A stretch of 64,000 nucleotides of DNA from Chrysaora quinquecirrha (GCA_014526335.1 JACTAT010000052.1:1813001-1877000); one strand, 5' to 3'; shown: positions 1 through 12,140, counted from the stretch's first letter. A program made the numbers and translations. The notes: generated from the sequence alone by a model not told the origin.

Positions 1-1094
1 TGGAGCAGCGTGGTTGGTGTGGAAGAAGGTAGCTGTAGGTGTCTTTAGTTATGTATTCGTTCTGTTTCATCTGTTGCAAGTATTGTGTAACTGTTCTGGT
101 GACTTTGTTTGTCATGTCCTTGTCAAGTTTTTCGTAAAAGTTGGTGTCGTTCAGCTGTCTGTTGCACTCGTCGATGTAAAACTGTTTGTCCATCACTACT
201 GTACCAGACCCTTTGTCAGCGGGTTTGATGACAATGTCAGTACGTTTAGTCAACTGTGTAAGGGCTGTGCGTTCTGTTTTAGTAAGATTGTCAGATAGTT
301 TTGTAGGCGTAATTTTGTCGATGTCGCGTTCTATATTGTTAATGTAAAAGTCCAGTGCTGGGTCAAGGTTACGTGGTGGCGTCCAGTTGCTGGGTTTCCT
401 GTATTCGTGTGTCTGCTCGTCATCGTCCTTGTCAGGTCGGTCACTGTCTGTTTTATGTCTGAAGTAATGTTTAAGTCTCAGTCTGCGTTCAAATTCGGTA
501 AGGTCAGCGTTAAGTTCGTTCCAGTCTATGCGCTGTGGTGTGGGGCAAAAGTTAAGTCCTCGTGACAGTAGAGAGTATTCGTCTTTGTTGATGTTGGCCG
601 TCGAAAGGTTAACAACTGTTTCTGTCTCAAGGTGTTTAGGTTTCCGTCTTACGTTTCTGGTCGTAGTAGTGTTAGTATTGTCCACGTTGGATTGTTTGTC
701 AGCGTCATGTTGTTGCTGTTGTAGTGGTTGCTGGCGTTCCTGTTGCCGTTCCGTTTGTTCTTGTATTGTAGCTGTAGGGTTATTGGAGGAAAATGTTAGA
801 GTATGGTTATTATTGGGGTTATTATTGCTATTATTAGTATTTAAAGCGTTAGTCTTATCTTGGTTACTGTTTCGTCTGTTGTTGTTGCTGTTTTTGTTAC
901 CGTGGTTGCTGTTCTGTAGAGTGTCAGTACTGTTTGTAGGGTCCGTAGTTCCTGTTCTGTTGGTGTTGAAATTACGATTGTTATTTTTGTTAGAGGAAGT
1001 TAGATTGAAGTTAGCTTTAGTTACTTGATTAAAATAAACCGGACGAAATTTATTATAAGTAAAATTAAACGAATACGGCTGATAAAAATCAGGT
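1..1094 (-). CDS. Penelope-like element ORF, N-terminal part, cut by the window edge
   Basis: An open frame of about 364 codons runs on the minus strand from about 1094 to base 1. It starts with an Asn/Gln-rich low-complexity stretch (about 1094-620), then the region preceding the PLE reverse transcriptase core: NINKDEYSLLSRGLNFCP, WNELNADLTEFERRLRL, then DIVIKPADKGSGTVVMDKQF and FYEKLDKD. These are typical of Penelope-like RTs; the catalytic core would lie beyond the window. No ATG precedes the conserved part and an in-frame TAA lies just upstream of 1094, so the start is unknown (spliced, non-AUG, or truncated). Confidence 0.8.
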
Positions 1095-1402
1095 TATCGA
1101 TTTTTGCATAGTAAAGCTGTTTAATATATTGTCTTGCTAGCTCTTAAATTTGTTTATATCCAAAAGCTTTATCCCAAATATGTCTAGTCTGGAATTTTCG
1201 AAATGTTTAGTATGTTCATTAGGCCACAATGAGGTTAAGTATATTCAGGCGAATTTTCCTCTATAAAATTCGGTTTTCAATACAAAATCCAAGTTTTAAG
1301 GCAATATAGCTATTTTCGCATAGTAAATCTGTTTAATATATAGTCTTGCTAGCTCTGAAATGTGTTTATATCCAAAAGCTTTAACTTAAATAAATGTAGA
1401 TA
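1095..1402 (-). repeat. PLE upstream region with an internal direct repeat
   Basis: Two similar stretches lie about 214 bp apart (about 1098-1180 and 1312-1390), sharing TTTATATCCAAAAGCTTTA. An inverted match to part of this occurs at about 6015-6105. In minus sense it lies between the 3' end of one PLE piece (1724) and the 5' ORF of another (1094), the partial head-to-tail layout often seen for Penelope-like elements. No gene is visible. Confidence 0.5.
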
Positions 1403-1723
1403 TTTATAGAAGGCAGAGTAAAGTTGTTTGTGCGAATCATCAGCTGCCAACCCACAACTGCGTTTCGGGGGTTAAGACAGTACGCGAAAATGTTGTGGGC
1501 ACCCCCAGCGCCAAAAGGCACCTTCGCACGTTAAGAAGTAGCCACAAAAACAGCAACCGCAAAGAGAAACAAAGGAGCATAAACTGCGTCATGCGCAGGT
1601 GCTTGGTTTTCAGTTAAGCTAATAGCAGAAAGGGACATTAAAGTGAATTGTTTTTTTCAAAATTATTGAATTGAATTTATATTAAGGATCAAAATAAATA
1701 TGACGGGTTAATGTTTGTGTTTG
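1403..1723 (-). repeat. Inverted partial copy of the PLE 3' repeat unit
   Basis: Reverse complement of part of the 459-bp unit found three times at 6660-8055, with the same junction to the PLE C-terminal coding end. It is the 3' non-coding region of a minus-strand PLE copy. Confidence 0.75.
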
Positions 1724-1924
1724 TTATTTAAATTTCGTCTTAACCAAGATGTCACCCATGTTTCTGTTTCTTTTTAATGCTAGGACTGGTTCCTCCTCAG
1801 CCAAATACGTCAGTTCAGGATCGTCTTTAATATAATGCCAGTGTCTTTGGAGTATCCGACCTATTCCAGTAGTGTTCACGTTAAATGGTACAATGAAAGG
1901 TAATTTTTTCTTTTCTTGTTTAGA
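1724..1924 (-). pseudogene. Penelope-like element, C-terminal fragment (copy 1)
   Basis: On the minus strand this matches the last 65 or so codons of the PLE ORF at 3957-5108 and stops at the same codon. The match is lost upstream of about 1924, so it is truncated. The downstream sequence is the shared 3' repeat. Confidence 0.8.
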
Positions 1925-2847
1925 CCTATCTTCTCTCTATATATTAAAATGAGAGTAGTCATGGAGACCGATTTTGTGTTAGTCGCTTCGCCGAATTTGG
2001 TTCCCTGCTCGTCCGACCGTGGGGTAGGCGTGTCATCACCCTTTCGTTTTCTGCAAACTGCCTTCGCTTCTGGGGTAATTGGGGCTAACCCTTCTTTGAT
2101 GTGCGTCATTGGTGCCTGTTTTAACCATCGCCCGATTGTTTTCTGTAGGACGCAACATCACTAAAACGCAACAAGTCACTGTAGCACGGTCGGTAAAGAG
2201 GCGTGTCTCGTGAGCTGAGATGCAGAGTTGGGAGTTCGACTCCCCTTAGGGGCGAATCTTTTCCTTTCGAATTTTTTTATTTCTGCTATTTTCGTGTTGG
2301 AAATGTTTTCAAAAGGCCGAGGAGACGTCTGGTAACTAAAATTTGCTTTCCCTGTAAATTTTAAGTTCGTTAGACATTTTTTTAACGTGTTTTGTTGTTC
2401 CCTTGCATGAATTCAAGAACCACTAGGAGTTTATCCTCCCCTAAGCAATACGGCTGTGTAGCCGAGTGGTTAAATGCTCGCCTGCCACCCCGAATAGCTG
2501 GAGTTCAAATCCCCTCAAGGGAAAATTTTTGATTTTTTTGATTTTGTGATTTAAATAGTTCACAATTCTTTTCAATGTCTTAAAGTCACTTTCACAAAAC
2601 TAGAATGCTTTTTGGAATGACTCGAATCTTTACATCTATTCTTTCTCATACCTTTTCAATTATAAATTTATTTTCAATTTATGTCTCGACACTAACTTTC
2701 ATTTCCATCTGGTTTTTATTTTAATTTTAATTTCATCTTCGATTTTCATTTAAAGTTTTATTGCAGTTGAAGAAATTAGAATAATATTGACATTTGTTTT
2801 AAATTAAAGACTAATTTCACTTTTACTAATATTAACATTAAGGCCAT
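1925..2847. other. Non-coding stretch with tRNA-like segments
   Basis: About 2185-2260 and 2449-2525 contain tRNA-like box A and box B words (GTAGCCGAGTGG; GAGTTCAAATC; GAGTTCGACTC), but I see no pairing acceptor stem, so they are probably SINE heads. About 2540-2755 is a diverged direct repeat of 3745-3955, immediately upstream of the PLE RT ORF. No gene recognised. Confidence 0.45.
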
Positions 2848-3084
2848 TAAGTACCAAATAAACAGGGGTCCTAATCGATGGGGGCTGGGAATTTCGTTCG
2901 AAATTTAAAAAAACAAGGGGTCCTTATAAGGTCTGGGGTTGGGGGAAAAATAATAAGCATAGTTTCATCCTTTCACAAGTGAAATTGTTTCTTCGAAAAT
3001 TAATAAATGGGGGTCCTAATAAGGCCCTGCGGGTGGTGGAAAAACTCAAAATTAATAAACGGGGGGACGTTTATTTGGTATCTA
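2848..3084. mobile_element. Short MITE-like element
   Basis: TACCAAATAAAC at the left and GTTTATTTGGTA at the right form a 12-bp inverted repeat around about 237 bp. The interior repeats GGGGTCCTAAT-type words. No coding capacity. Confidence 0.5.
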
Positions 3085-3600
3085 AGAGTATGAAGATGAA
3101 TTAAGATGATGATAAAGTTTGAGATTCACATTCTTGCATGTGGTGATAAACAACAACATTAACGTTAATTGTAAGTTGCAATGTTATTTCAGATTTACAT
3201 GAGGATTAACATAAAGGCTCAGATTAAGACTGATTTGAAAATGAGCTTCAGTTTACAAATTAAGAATAGCTTTAAGTTTAAGTTCAGAAATGAAAAACTG
3301 ATACTTAGACCAAGACTAACACAGACTAAGACTAATATTAAGATGGAGGTCAAGATTTACAAAGGCTAAGATTAAGCTTAACATTAACATTAAGATTAAG
3401 AGTAACATTAAGATTAAAATTGAGATTTAGATTCTGATTAAGATTAACATTTAGATTTACATTAAGGTTAAGATTCCAATTAAGGTAGAAGTTAAGATTA
3501 AGATTCCATTCAAGTTGAAGACTGAGATTAAGACAAGACTAACATTAAGATTAACATCAAGATTTAGATTAACAGCAAATATGGCCACCTCAATGCACAG
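3085..3600. repeat. Degenerate ACATTAAGATTA minisatellite
   Basis: Runs of AACATTAAGATTAA-like words of 6-12 bp, purine and T rich, much degenerated. The open frames here have repeat composition and are not supported as genes. Confidence 0.6.
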
Positions 3601-3956
3601 TGCTTTTTAGGTGGAAGTTCCTTATTGGCAAGGGAGTTCATCGGAGGCGGTGGTCCTCATGAGGCGGTGGTCTTACACGGGCAAGGGCTAGTCTCACTGA
3701 ATCGCAACAAGGCACGGTATAAGGCGGTGTGTCTCGTTAAAATGGTTTGTTTTTGTGATTTAAATATTTTACAATTTTTTGTAATAACTAAAAGTCACTT
3801 TGACAAAACAAGAAGGCTTTTTGGAATGACTCAAATCTTTAGATCTATATTTACTCATATCTTTTCAATTATAAATTTATTTTCAATTTATCTCTCAACA
3901 CTGACACTAACTTTCATGTTAATTTGGATTTTATTTTCATTTTCATTTCATCTTTC

Positions 3957-5108
3957 ATGTTACCAAAAATTCACAAACCAAATGTACCAGGAAGACCAAT
4001 AATATCTGGCTGCAATTCACCAACGGCTAACCTTTCGAAATACATGGATCATTACCTGAAACCAATAGTGAGAAACATAGCTTCTTACATCCAAGACACA
4101 ACACATTTTCTTAGAATTCTGAAGGAACAAGATGGTCTTATCCCACCAGATGCCCTAATAGTTATGTTTGATGTCAGATCCCTCTATACAAACATACCAA
4201 CTGATCTTGGTATACAGTACATATTAAGGGCACTACTAGAATTCTATGGTAGCAATCTACCCTTACTTATTCAACACATGGAACAGATACTAAACTTTAT
4301 ACTGAAGAATAACTACTTTGAATTCAATGGGGAGTTTTATCTTCAACTTACAGGGACGGCAATGGGTTCATCCTTTGCTCCCACTCCCAACTATGCTAAT
4401 CTCTTTATGGACAGGGTTGAAAAACAAATCTTGGCTACAGCTCCTGGAAGAAGGGTTCCTTTTTTATGGAAACGTTACATAGATGACATTTATGTAATAT
4501 GGACTGAGGGAGAAGATGCCCTCCGTACCTTCCACACACACATGAATTCATTACATGAAACAATAAAATTTGAAATATCTTATTCAGGAGAGAAAATAGC
4601 TTTCCTTGACACTATGACTATCCTAAACAATAATGAGGGCTCCATAAGGACAACCCTCTACAAGAAACCGACAGACATATGCTCCCTTCTTCATGCTGAG
4701 TCATTCCATCCCTCTAGCTGTAAGAAAGGTATCATCTACAGCCAAGCTCTGCGTTACAGACGTATAATTTCAAATGATAATGACCTCTCAGAGGAACTAA
4801 ACAACCTGTCACATTCACTAGTCAAAAGGGGTTACAACCTGAGTCTTATTACTTCGATTTTCGAAAAAGTGAAAAAGCTATCTCAGGGCGATCTTATTAG
4901 AGATAGGTCTAAACAAGAAAAGAAAAAATTACCTTTCATTGTACCATTTAACGTGAACACTACTGGAATAGGTCGGATACTCCAAAGACACTGGCATTAT
5001 ATTAAAGACGATCCTGAACTGACGTATTTGGCTGAGGAGGAACCAGTCCTAGCATTAAAAAGAAACAGAAACATGGGTGACATCTTGGTTAAGACGGAAT
5101 TTAAATAA
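3957..5108 (+). CDS. Penelope-like element reverse transcriptase (copy 2, 5'-truncated)
   Basis: A 383-codon open frame from the ATG at 3957. It begins at the RT motif LPKIHKP..GRPI, followed by VMFDVRSLYTNIP, GTAMGSSFAP and the catalytic YIDDIYV box, then the C-terminal connector ending in a Lys-rich tail. The upstream PLE part (seen at 1-1094) is missing, so the copy is 5'-truncated or has recombined into the repeat ending at about 3955. The ORF stops right after the connector and has no GIY-YIG endonuclease; copies 1 and 3 stop at the same codon. The RT core looks intact, but the copy is probably not functional without its N-terminus. Confidence 0.9.
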   Translation: MLPKIHKPNVPGRPIISGCNSPTANLSKYMDHYLKPIVRNIASYIQDTTHFLRILKEQDGLIPPDALIVMFDVRSLYTNIPTDLGIQYILRALLEFYGSNLPLLIQHMEQILNFILKNNYFEFNGEFYLQLTGTAMGSSFAPTPNYANLFMDRVEKQILATAPGRRVPFLWKRYIDDIYVIWTEGEDALRTFHTHMNSLHETIKFEISYSGEKIAFLDTMTILNNNEGSIRTTLYKKPTDICSLLHAESFHPSSCKKGIIYSQALRYRRIISNDNDLSEELNNLSHSLVKRGYNLSLITSIFEKVKKLSQGDLIRDRSKQEKKKLPFIVPFNVNTTGIGRILQRHWHYIKDDPELTYLAEEEPVLALKRNRNMGDILVKTEFK

Positions 5109-5975
5109 CAAACACAAACATTAACCCGCCATATTTATTTTGATCCTTAATAGACCATTTCAACTAAGGGCCTCGTTTTCAAAAAAATTGAAAATTAGAT
5201 GATAAGGAAATTTCGACTTCAGATTCGAATCCAGCACCTTCTTTTTAGTGTTGAGAAATTTTAGGGCATCTTTTAACGTACTGAGTGGTGGGGCAATTGC
5301 CCCACCAGGCCCCTCTGTCTGACTGCCCCAGTACTCATCTGTGAAAACCTGGTTTCGTCCCACCAGTGATGGGCACCTCTTTGGTTTGGTCTTTGCGAAA
5401 CAATATTCTTTTTGGTAGAAGGAATAACTACTGTACACTGTATTTTAGTTAAAAGGTCTCATTAACAAAGAACCAAGTTTCTTTAATCTTCCTTCCCTAC
5501 TGCATTATCCCTCATGGATGTTTTATTTGAAAATGGCCAATTTAAGACAATCTAGAGGCTTGGATTTCAAAAACTTTTCTGGAGCATCCCAAAGGAGCCT
5601 TCTAGAATAATTACTCCTCGGTGATTCGGCTGCCCACATACAACATTGCAATTAAGTTGATGTGGCAAAGTTGCAAAGACCTCATCTCACAATTTTAAGG
5701 ACAGAGTTGTTTGCATGCAAAATAAAACAATTTTAAGCCAATGTAGAGGTGTGATTATAAAAAAAATTTCCTGGGGAGCATGCCCCTGGACTTCCTAGAA
5801 TAGTGCACTGCAGGTACCTCTTGTAATTAGGTACAACATTGCATCATCGGCTTTCAAATACGAGTAGACAGGTATTCCTTGAGAGGACACAAAACGTGCA
5901 TCACTCTTGAGGTGCTGTCAGTGGTAAGGATGTATGTCAAGCTGTTAGTGCACGTTTCATGCAGCCGCATATTCA
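5109..5975. other. Intergenic, no gene seen
   Basis: The PLE 3' match ends at about 5148. A region with GGGGCAATTGCCCCACC (5290-5306, palindromic GGGGCAATTGCCCC) and two loosely similar segments (about 5520-5620 and 5700-5800, both with ATTTCAAAAACTTTTCTGG-like text) follows. I recognise no gene. Confidence 0.4.
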
Positions 5976-6318
5976 TTGGTCCCGGCTTCTTGGAATATCG
6001 CCCCTCCTGTCGTAAATTCTAAAAATGAACATACTAAACATTTCGAAAATTCCAGTCTAGACTTATTTGGGATAAAGCTTTTGGATATAAACAAATTTCT
6101 GATGCCTCATTTTGTGAATCTCCTATTCGATCCCCAGTCTTTTATATATCAACAATTTGTATATTACCTACGAAAAACAACAACAACATCTCAAGGTATA
6201 AAAGACAATGCCCAATTTTGTGTATCTCCTATTTAATTTGAAATCAACAATGGGGGTATGATGGACAAGGACTGACTTTACATTTCTCAATTTTTATAAC
6301 ATAATCTCCAATATTATC
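5976..6318 (+). repeat. PLE upstream segment, inverted relative to 1140-1210
   Basis: About 6010-6105 is the reverse complement of about 1135-1230. It precedes another PLE C-terminal piece, so it looks like the remnant 5' region of a plus-strand PLE copy whose middle was lost. Confidence 0.5.
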
Positions 6319-6616
6319 ACATTCACTAGTCAAAAGGGGTTACAACCTGAGTCTTATTACTTCGATTTTCGAAAACGTGAAACAGCTATCTCAGGGCGAT
6401 CTTATTAGAGATAGGCCTAAACAAGAAAAGAACAAATTACCTTTCATTGTACCATTTAACGTGAACACTACTGGAATAGGTCGGATACTCCAAAGACAAT
6501 GGCATTATATTAAAGACGATCCTGAACTGACGTATTTGGCTGAAGAGGAACCAGTCCTAGCATTAAAAAGAAACAGAAACATGGGTGATATCTTGGTTAA
6601 GATGAAATTTAAATGA
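6319..6616 (+). pseudogene. Penelope-like element, C-terminal fragment (copy 3)
   Basis: Nearly identical to 4812-5108 of copy 2, in the same frame and ending at the same stop. It lacks the RT core. It runs directly into the 459-bp tandem repeats, which identifies those repeats as PLE 3' sequence. Confidence 0.85.
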
Positions 6617-6639
6617 CAAACACAAGCATTAACCCGCCA

Positions 6640-8055
6640 TATTTATTTTGATCCTTAATATAAATTCAATTCAATAATTTTGAAAAAACAATTCACTTTA
6701 ATCTCCCTTTCTGCTATTAGCTTTACTGAAAAACCAAGCACATGCGCCTAACGCAGTTTACGCTCCTTTGTTTCTCTTTGCGGTTGCTGTTTTTGTGGCT
6801 TCTTCTTAACGTGCGAAGGTGCCTTTTGGCGCTGGGGGTGCCCACAACATCTTCGCGTACTGTCTTAACCCCCGAAACGCAGTTGTGGGTTGGCAGCTGA
6901 TGATTCGCACAAACAACTTTACTCTTCCTTCTATTTGTCTATGCTGTCTTTGATTACAACCTTCGCGCACACCTACGCGCCTTTGCAATATGATCACTCG
7001 CTCGAGCACTATTTCACCCCCTTAGACACTTTGGTAGCTATGTGGTGCCCCCGATTCGTTTCGTCACCATTGACTGCGTGTTGTGCGACTACTGGTTTAT
7101 TTCTTAGTTATTCCTTTATATTATTTCAAATAATTATTTTGAAAAAACAATTCACTTTAATGTCCCTTTCTGCTATTAGCTTTACTGAAAAACCAAGCAC
7201 ATGCGCATAACGCAGTTTATGCTCCTTTGTTTCTCTTTGCGGTTGCTGTTTTTGTGGCTACTTCTTAACGTGCGAAGGTGCCTTTTGGCGCTGGGGGTGC
7301 CCACAACATCTTCGAGTACTGTCTTAACCCCCGAAACGCAGTTGTGGGTTGGCAGCTGATGATTCGCACAAACAACTTTACTCTACCTTCTATTTGTCTA
7401 TGCTGTCTTTGATTACAACCTTCGCGCACACATACGCGCCTTTGCAATATGATCACTCGCTCGAGCGCTATTTCGCCCCCTTAGGCACTTTGTTAGCTAT
7501 GTGGTGCCCCTGATTCGTTTCGTCACCATTGACTGCGTGTTGTGCGACTACTGGTTTATTTCTTAGTTATTCCTTTATATTATTTCAAATAATTATTTTG
7601 AAAAAACAATTAACTTTAATGTCCCTTTCTGCTATTAGCTTTACTTAAAAACCAAGCACATGCGCATAGCGCAGTTTATGCTCCTTTTTTTCTCTTTGCG
7701 GTTGCTGTTTTTGTGGCTACTTCTTAACGCGCGAAGGTGCCTTTTGGCGCTTGGGGTGCCCACAACATCTTCGCGTACTGTCTTAACCCCCGAAACGCAG
7801 TTGTGGGTTGGCAGCTGATTATTCGCACAAACAACTTTACTCTGCCTTCTATTTGTCTATGCTGTCTTTGATTACAACCTTCGCGCACACCTACGCGCCT
7901 TTGCAATATGATCACTCGCTCGAGCGCTATTTCGCCCCCTTAGGCACTTTGTTAGCTATGTGGTGCCCCCGATTCGTTTCGTCACCATCGACTGCGTGTT
8001 GTGCGACTACTGGTTTATTTCTTAGTTATTCCTTTATATTATTTCAAATAAATAG
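6640..8055 (+). repeat. Three tandem 459-bp PLE 3' units
   Basis: The landmark GTGCGAAGGTGCCTTTTGGC recurs at about 6811, 7270 and 7729, a 459-bp period. Units differ by scattered substitutions. Because 459 is divisible by 3, short frames recur in each unit on both strands, but they contain stops and no known domain. The array borders the TTAG satellite. Confidence 0.85.
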
Positions 8056-11000
8056 TTGGTTAACTTGTTAGTTAGTTATGTGGTTAGTTACTTAGTTTGT
8101 TAGCAAATTAGATAATTAGCAAGTTTGCTTGTTTGTTAGTTAGTTAATCAATTTGTAAACTTGCTATTTAGGTTGAAAGCAAATGTTGTATGGTAGTTAG
8201 TTAGTAAGATTAGGACGTTTGATAGTTAATTAGTTAGATGGTTAGTTAGTTAGTTTGTTAGCTAGTTAGTTAGTTTGTTAGTTTTTTAGTGAATTAGAGA
8301 GTTAGCGAGGTTGTTTGCTAGTTAGATAGTTAGTTAGTTAGTAAGCGTGTTAGTTATGTAGCAAGCATTGCTTGCATGTTAGTTAGTTAGAAAGGTACAG
8401 AGTTAGTCAGTTAATTACTTAGTTGGTTATTCAATTAGTTAGTTTGTTAGTTAGTAAGTTGTTTAGTAGTTATCTAGTTCGTACGTTAGTAAGTAAGTTT
8501 GTTAGTAACTTGGATAGCTAGGGAGTTTGTTGGTTGTTTACTTAGTTAGTTAATTAGTTTGATAGTAAATTAGATAATTAGCGAGTTTGTTGGTTTGCTA
8601 GTTAGTTAGTTAGTTAGTAAGCTTGTTAGTTAGGTTGCAAGCATAACTTGTATGTTAGTAAGTTAGTAATATAGAGAGATAGTTAGTTAGCTAGTTAGTT
8701 AGTAAGTTAGTTAGTGAGTTTCTTGGTTAGATAGGTAGTAAGCTAGTTAGTTTGTTAGCAAAATAGATAGTTAGCAAGCTTGTTTGTTGGTTAAATGGTT
8801 GGTTAGTTAGTAAGCTTGTTATTTAGGTTGCAGGCATAGCTTGTAAGTTAGCTAATTAGTAAGATATAGAGTTAGTTAGTTAGTTAGTTAGTTAGTAAGC
8901 TTTTTAGTTATGCAGCAAGCATAGCTTGCATGTTAGTTATTTAGAAAGGTACAGAGTTAGTTAGTTACTTAGTTGGTTAGTTAGTTCATTAGTTAGTTAG
9001 TTAGTTATTTGGTTAGTTAGTAATCTAGTTGGTTAGATAGTAAGCTTGTTATTTACGTCAAAAGCAAAGCTTGCATGTTAGTTAGTTAAGAAGATGCAGA
9101 GTTAGGTAGTTAGGTAGTTATATAGTTCGTTACATAGTTGGTTAGTTAGTTAATTTGTTAGTTAGTTAGTTAATAAGTTAGTTTGTTGGTAAATTAGATA
9201 GAGAGCGAAGTTTGTTTGTTGTTTAGTTAGTTAGTTAGTTACTTAATTTGTTATTAAATTAGATAGTGAGCGAGATTGTTGGTTGTTTAGTTAGTTAGTT
9301 TGTGATTTAGTTAGTTGGTTAGTAAATTAGATAATTAGCGAATTTGTTTGTTTGTTAGTTAGTTAATTAGTCAGTAAACTTGCTATTTAGGTTGCAAGCA
9401 TAACTTGTATGTTAGTTAGTTGGTAAGATTAGAAGGTTATATAGTTGGTTAGTTAGTTGGTTAGTTACTTAGTTTGTTTGTTAGTTAGTTAGTCAGTTAG
9501 TTAGTTTGTTAGTGAATTAGATAGTTAGCGAGTTTGTTTGTTTGTTAGTTTGTTAGTTAGTAAGCTTGTTAGTTATGTAGGAAGTATAGCTTGCATGTTA
9601 GTTAGTTAGAAAGATACAGAGGTGTTTAGTTAGTTACTTAGTTGATGATTTAGTTAATTAATTATTTAGTTAGTTAGATGTTTAGTTAGTTCACTAGTTC
9701 GTTAGTTAGCAAGTACGTTTGTTAGTATATTAGATAGCTAGCGAGCTTGTTTGTTTGTAAATTGGTTAGTTAGTTAGTAAGCTTGTTATTTAGGTTGCAA
9801 ACAAGGCTTGTATGTTACTTAAGAAGATACACAGTTAGTTAGTTATGTGGTTATATAATTCGCTAGCTAGTTAGTTGTTAGTTTTATTAGTTAGTTAGTT
9901 TGTTAGTGAATTCGATAGTTAGCGAGTTTGTTTGTTAGTTAGTTAGTTAGTTGGTAAGCTTGTTAGTTATGTAGCAAACACAGCTTGAATGTTAGTTAGT
10001 TAGAAAGGTACAGAGTTGGTTATTTAGTTACTTAGTTGGTTATTTAGTTAATTAGTTAATTAGTTAGTTAATTAGTTAGCTTGTTATTTAGGTTGCAAGC
10101 AAAGCTTGTATGTTAGTTAGTTAAGAATATAGAGACCTAGCTAGTTAGGTGGTTATATAGTTCGTTAGTTAGTTAGTTGGTTAGTTAGTTTGTTAGTTTG
10201 TTAGCTAGTTAGTTAGTAAGTTAGATTGTTGGCAAATTAGATAGAAAGCGAGTTTGTTTGTTGGTTAGTGAATTAGTTAGATTTTTAGTAAATTAGAAAG
10301 TCAGCGAGCTTCTTTGTTGGTTAATTAGTTAATTAGTTAGTAATCTTGTTATTCAGGTTGCAAGGAAAGCTTGTATGGTAGTTAGTTAAGAAGATACCGA
10401 GTTAGTTAGTTAGGTGGTTATATAGTTTGTTAGGTTGTTGGCTAGTTTGTTAGTTAGTTAGTTTGTTAGTTAGTTGGTTAGTTTTCAAGTTAGCTTGTTG
10501 GAAAAATAGATAGTTAGCGGGTTTGTTTCTTTGTTAGTTAGCTAAAAAATTAGTACATAGGTTGCAAGCATGAATTTTATGTTAGTTAGTTAGTACTATA
10601 GAGAGTTAGTTACTTAGTTTGTTAAATATCAAATTAGATAGTTAGAGATTTTGTTTGTTAGTTAGGTAGTTAATTAGTAAGCTGGTTAGTTAGGTTTCAA
10701 GCAAAGCTTGTATGTTAGTTAGTTAGTAAGATAAAGAGTTAGTTTGTTAGCTTGTCAGTTAGTAAGCTGGTTAAATTGGTTGCAAGCATAGCGGGTATGT
10801 TAGTTAGATAGTAACATAGAGAGTTAGTGAGTTTGTTTGTCTGTTAGATAGTTAGCTAGTTATTAGGCTTGTTATTTAGGTTGAAAGCAAAGCTTGTATG
10901 TTAGTTAGTTAAGAAGATACAGAGTTAACTTGTTGGGTGGTTTTATAGTTCGTTAGTTAGCTGGTTAGTTAGTTAGTTTGTTATTTTGTTACTTAGTAAG

Positions 11001-12140
11001 TCAGTTTGTTGGTAAATAAGATAGAAAGCGAGTTTGTTTGCTGGTTAGTTAATTAATTAGTTTGTTAGTTTGGTAGTAAATTAGATAGTTAGCCTAGATT
11101 GTTTGTTGTTTAGTCAGTTAGTTAGTTAGTTAGTTAGTAAATTAGATAGCGAGATTGTTAGTTAGTTAGGTGGTTAGTTACTTAGTTTGTTAGTAAATTA
11201 GATAATTAGCGAGTTTGCTTGTTTGTTAGTTAGTTAATCAATTTGTAAATTTGCTATTTAGGTTGAAAGCAAATGTTGTATGTTAGTTAGTTAGTAAGAT
11301 TAGGACGTTTTATAGTTAATTAGTTAGTTGGTTAGCTAGTTAGTTAGTTTGTTAGCTAGTTAGTTAGTTTGTTAGTTTTTTAGTGAATTAGAGAGTTAGC
11401 GAGGTTGTTTGCTAGTTAGATAGTTAATTAGTTAGTAAGCTTGTTAGTTACGTGGCAAGCATAGCTTGGTTGTTGGTTAGTTAGATAGGTATAGAGTTAG
11501 TTAGTAAGTTACTTAGTTTGTTATTTAGTTAATTAGTTAATTAGTTAGTTAGATGCTTAGTTAGTTCAATAGTTCGTTAGTTAGTAAGTAAGTTTGTTAG
11601 TATATTAGATGGCTAGGGAGCTTGTTTGTTGGTAAATTGGTTAGTTAGTTAGTAAGCTTGTTATTTCGGTTGCAAACAGAGCTTGTGTGTTAGTTAAGAA
11701 GATACAGAGTTAGCTAGTTATGTGGTTATATATTTCGTTAGTTAGTTGTTTAGTTAGTTAGTTAGTTAGTTTTTTTTAGTTAGTTAGTTAGTTAGTTTGT
11801 TAGTGAATTAGATAGTTAGCGAGTTTGTTTGTTTGTTTTTTCGTTAGTTAGTTAGTTAGTAAGCTTTTTAGTTATGTAGTAAGCATAGCTTGCATGTTAA
11901 TTAGTTAGAAAGGTACAGAGTTAGTTAGTTAGTTACTTAGTTGGTTATTTAATTAGTTAGTTTGTTAGTTAGTTAGTTGTTTAGTAGTTATCTAGTTCGT
12001 AAGTTAGTAAGTAAGCTTGTTAGTATCTTAGATAGCTAGCGAGTTTGCTGGTTGTTTAGTTAGTTAGTTAGTTAGTTAGTTTGAGAGTAATTTAGATAAT
12101 TAGCAAGTTTGTTGGTTTGCTAGTTAGTTAGTTAGTTAGT
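8056..12140 (+). repeat. TTAG-rich satellite array, part 1
   Basis: Mostly degenerate GTTA/TTAG words. Recurring longer landmarks show a higher-order unit: GTTGCAAGCAWAGCTTGTATG, then AAGATACAGAGTTAG, GTGGTTATATAGTTCG, and TTAGATAGTTAGCGAGTTTG. Landmark spacing varies from roughly 100 to 330 bp. No genes. Confidence 0.85.

Noticed and set aside
528..1028. Plus-strand 166-codon frame rich in Leu/Val/Cys
   Set aside because: It is antisense to the Asn/Gln-rich part of the Penelope-like ORF; composition mirrors that repeat.
2185..2525. Two tRNA genes
   Set aside because: Box A and B words are present but the acceptor and other stems do not pair; more likely SINE heads.
6806..8071. Small proteins on both strands of the 459-bp units
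   Set aside because: Frames persist because the period is divisible by three; no domain, and stops differ between units.
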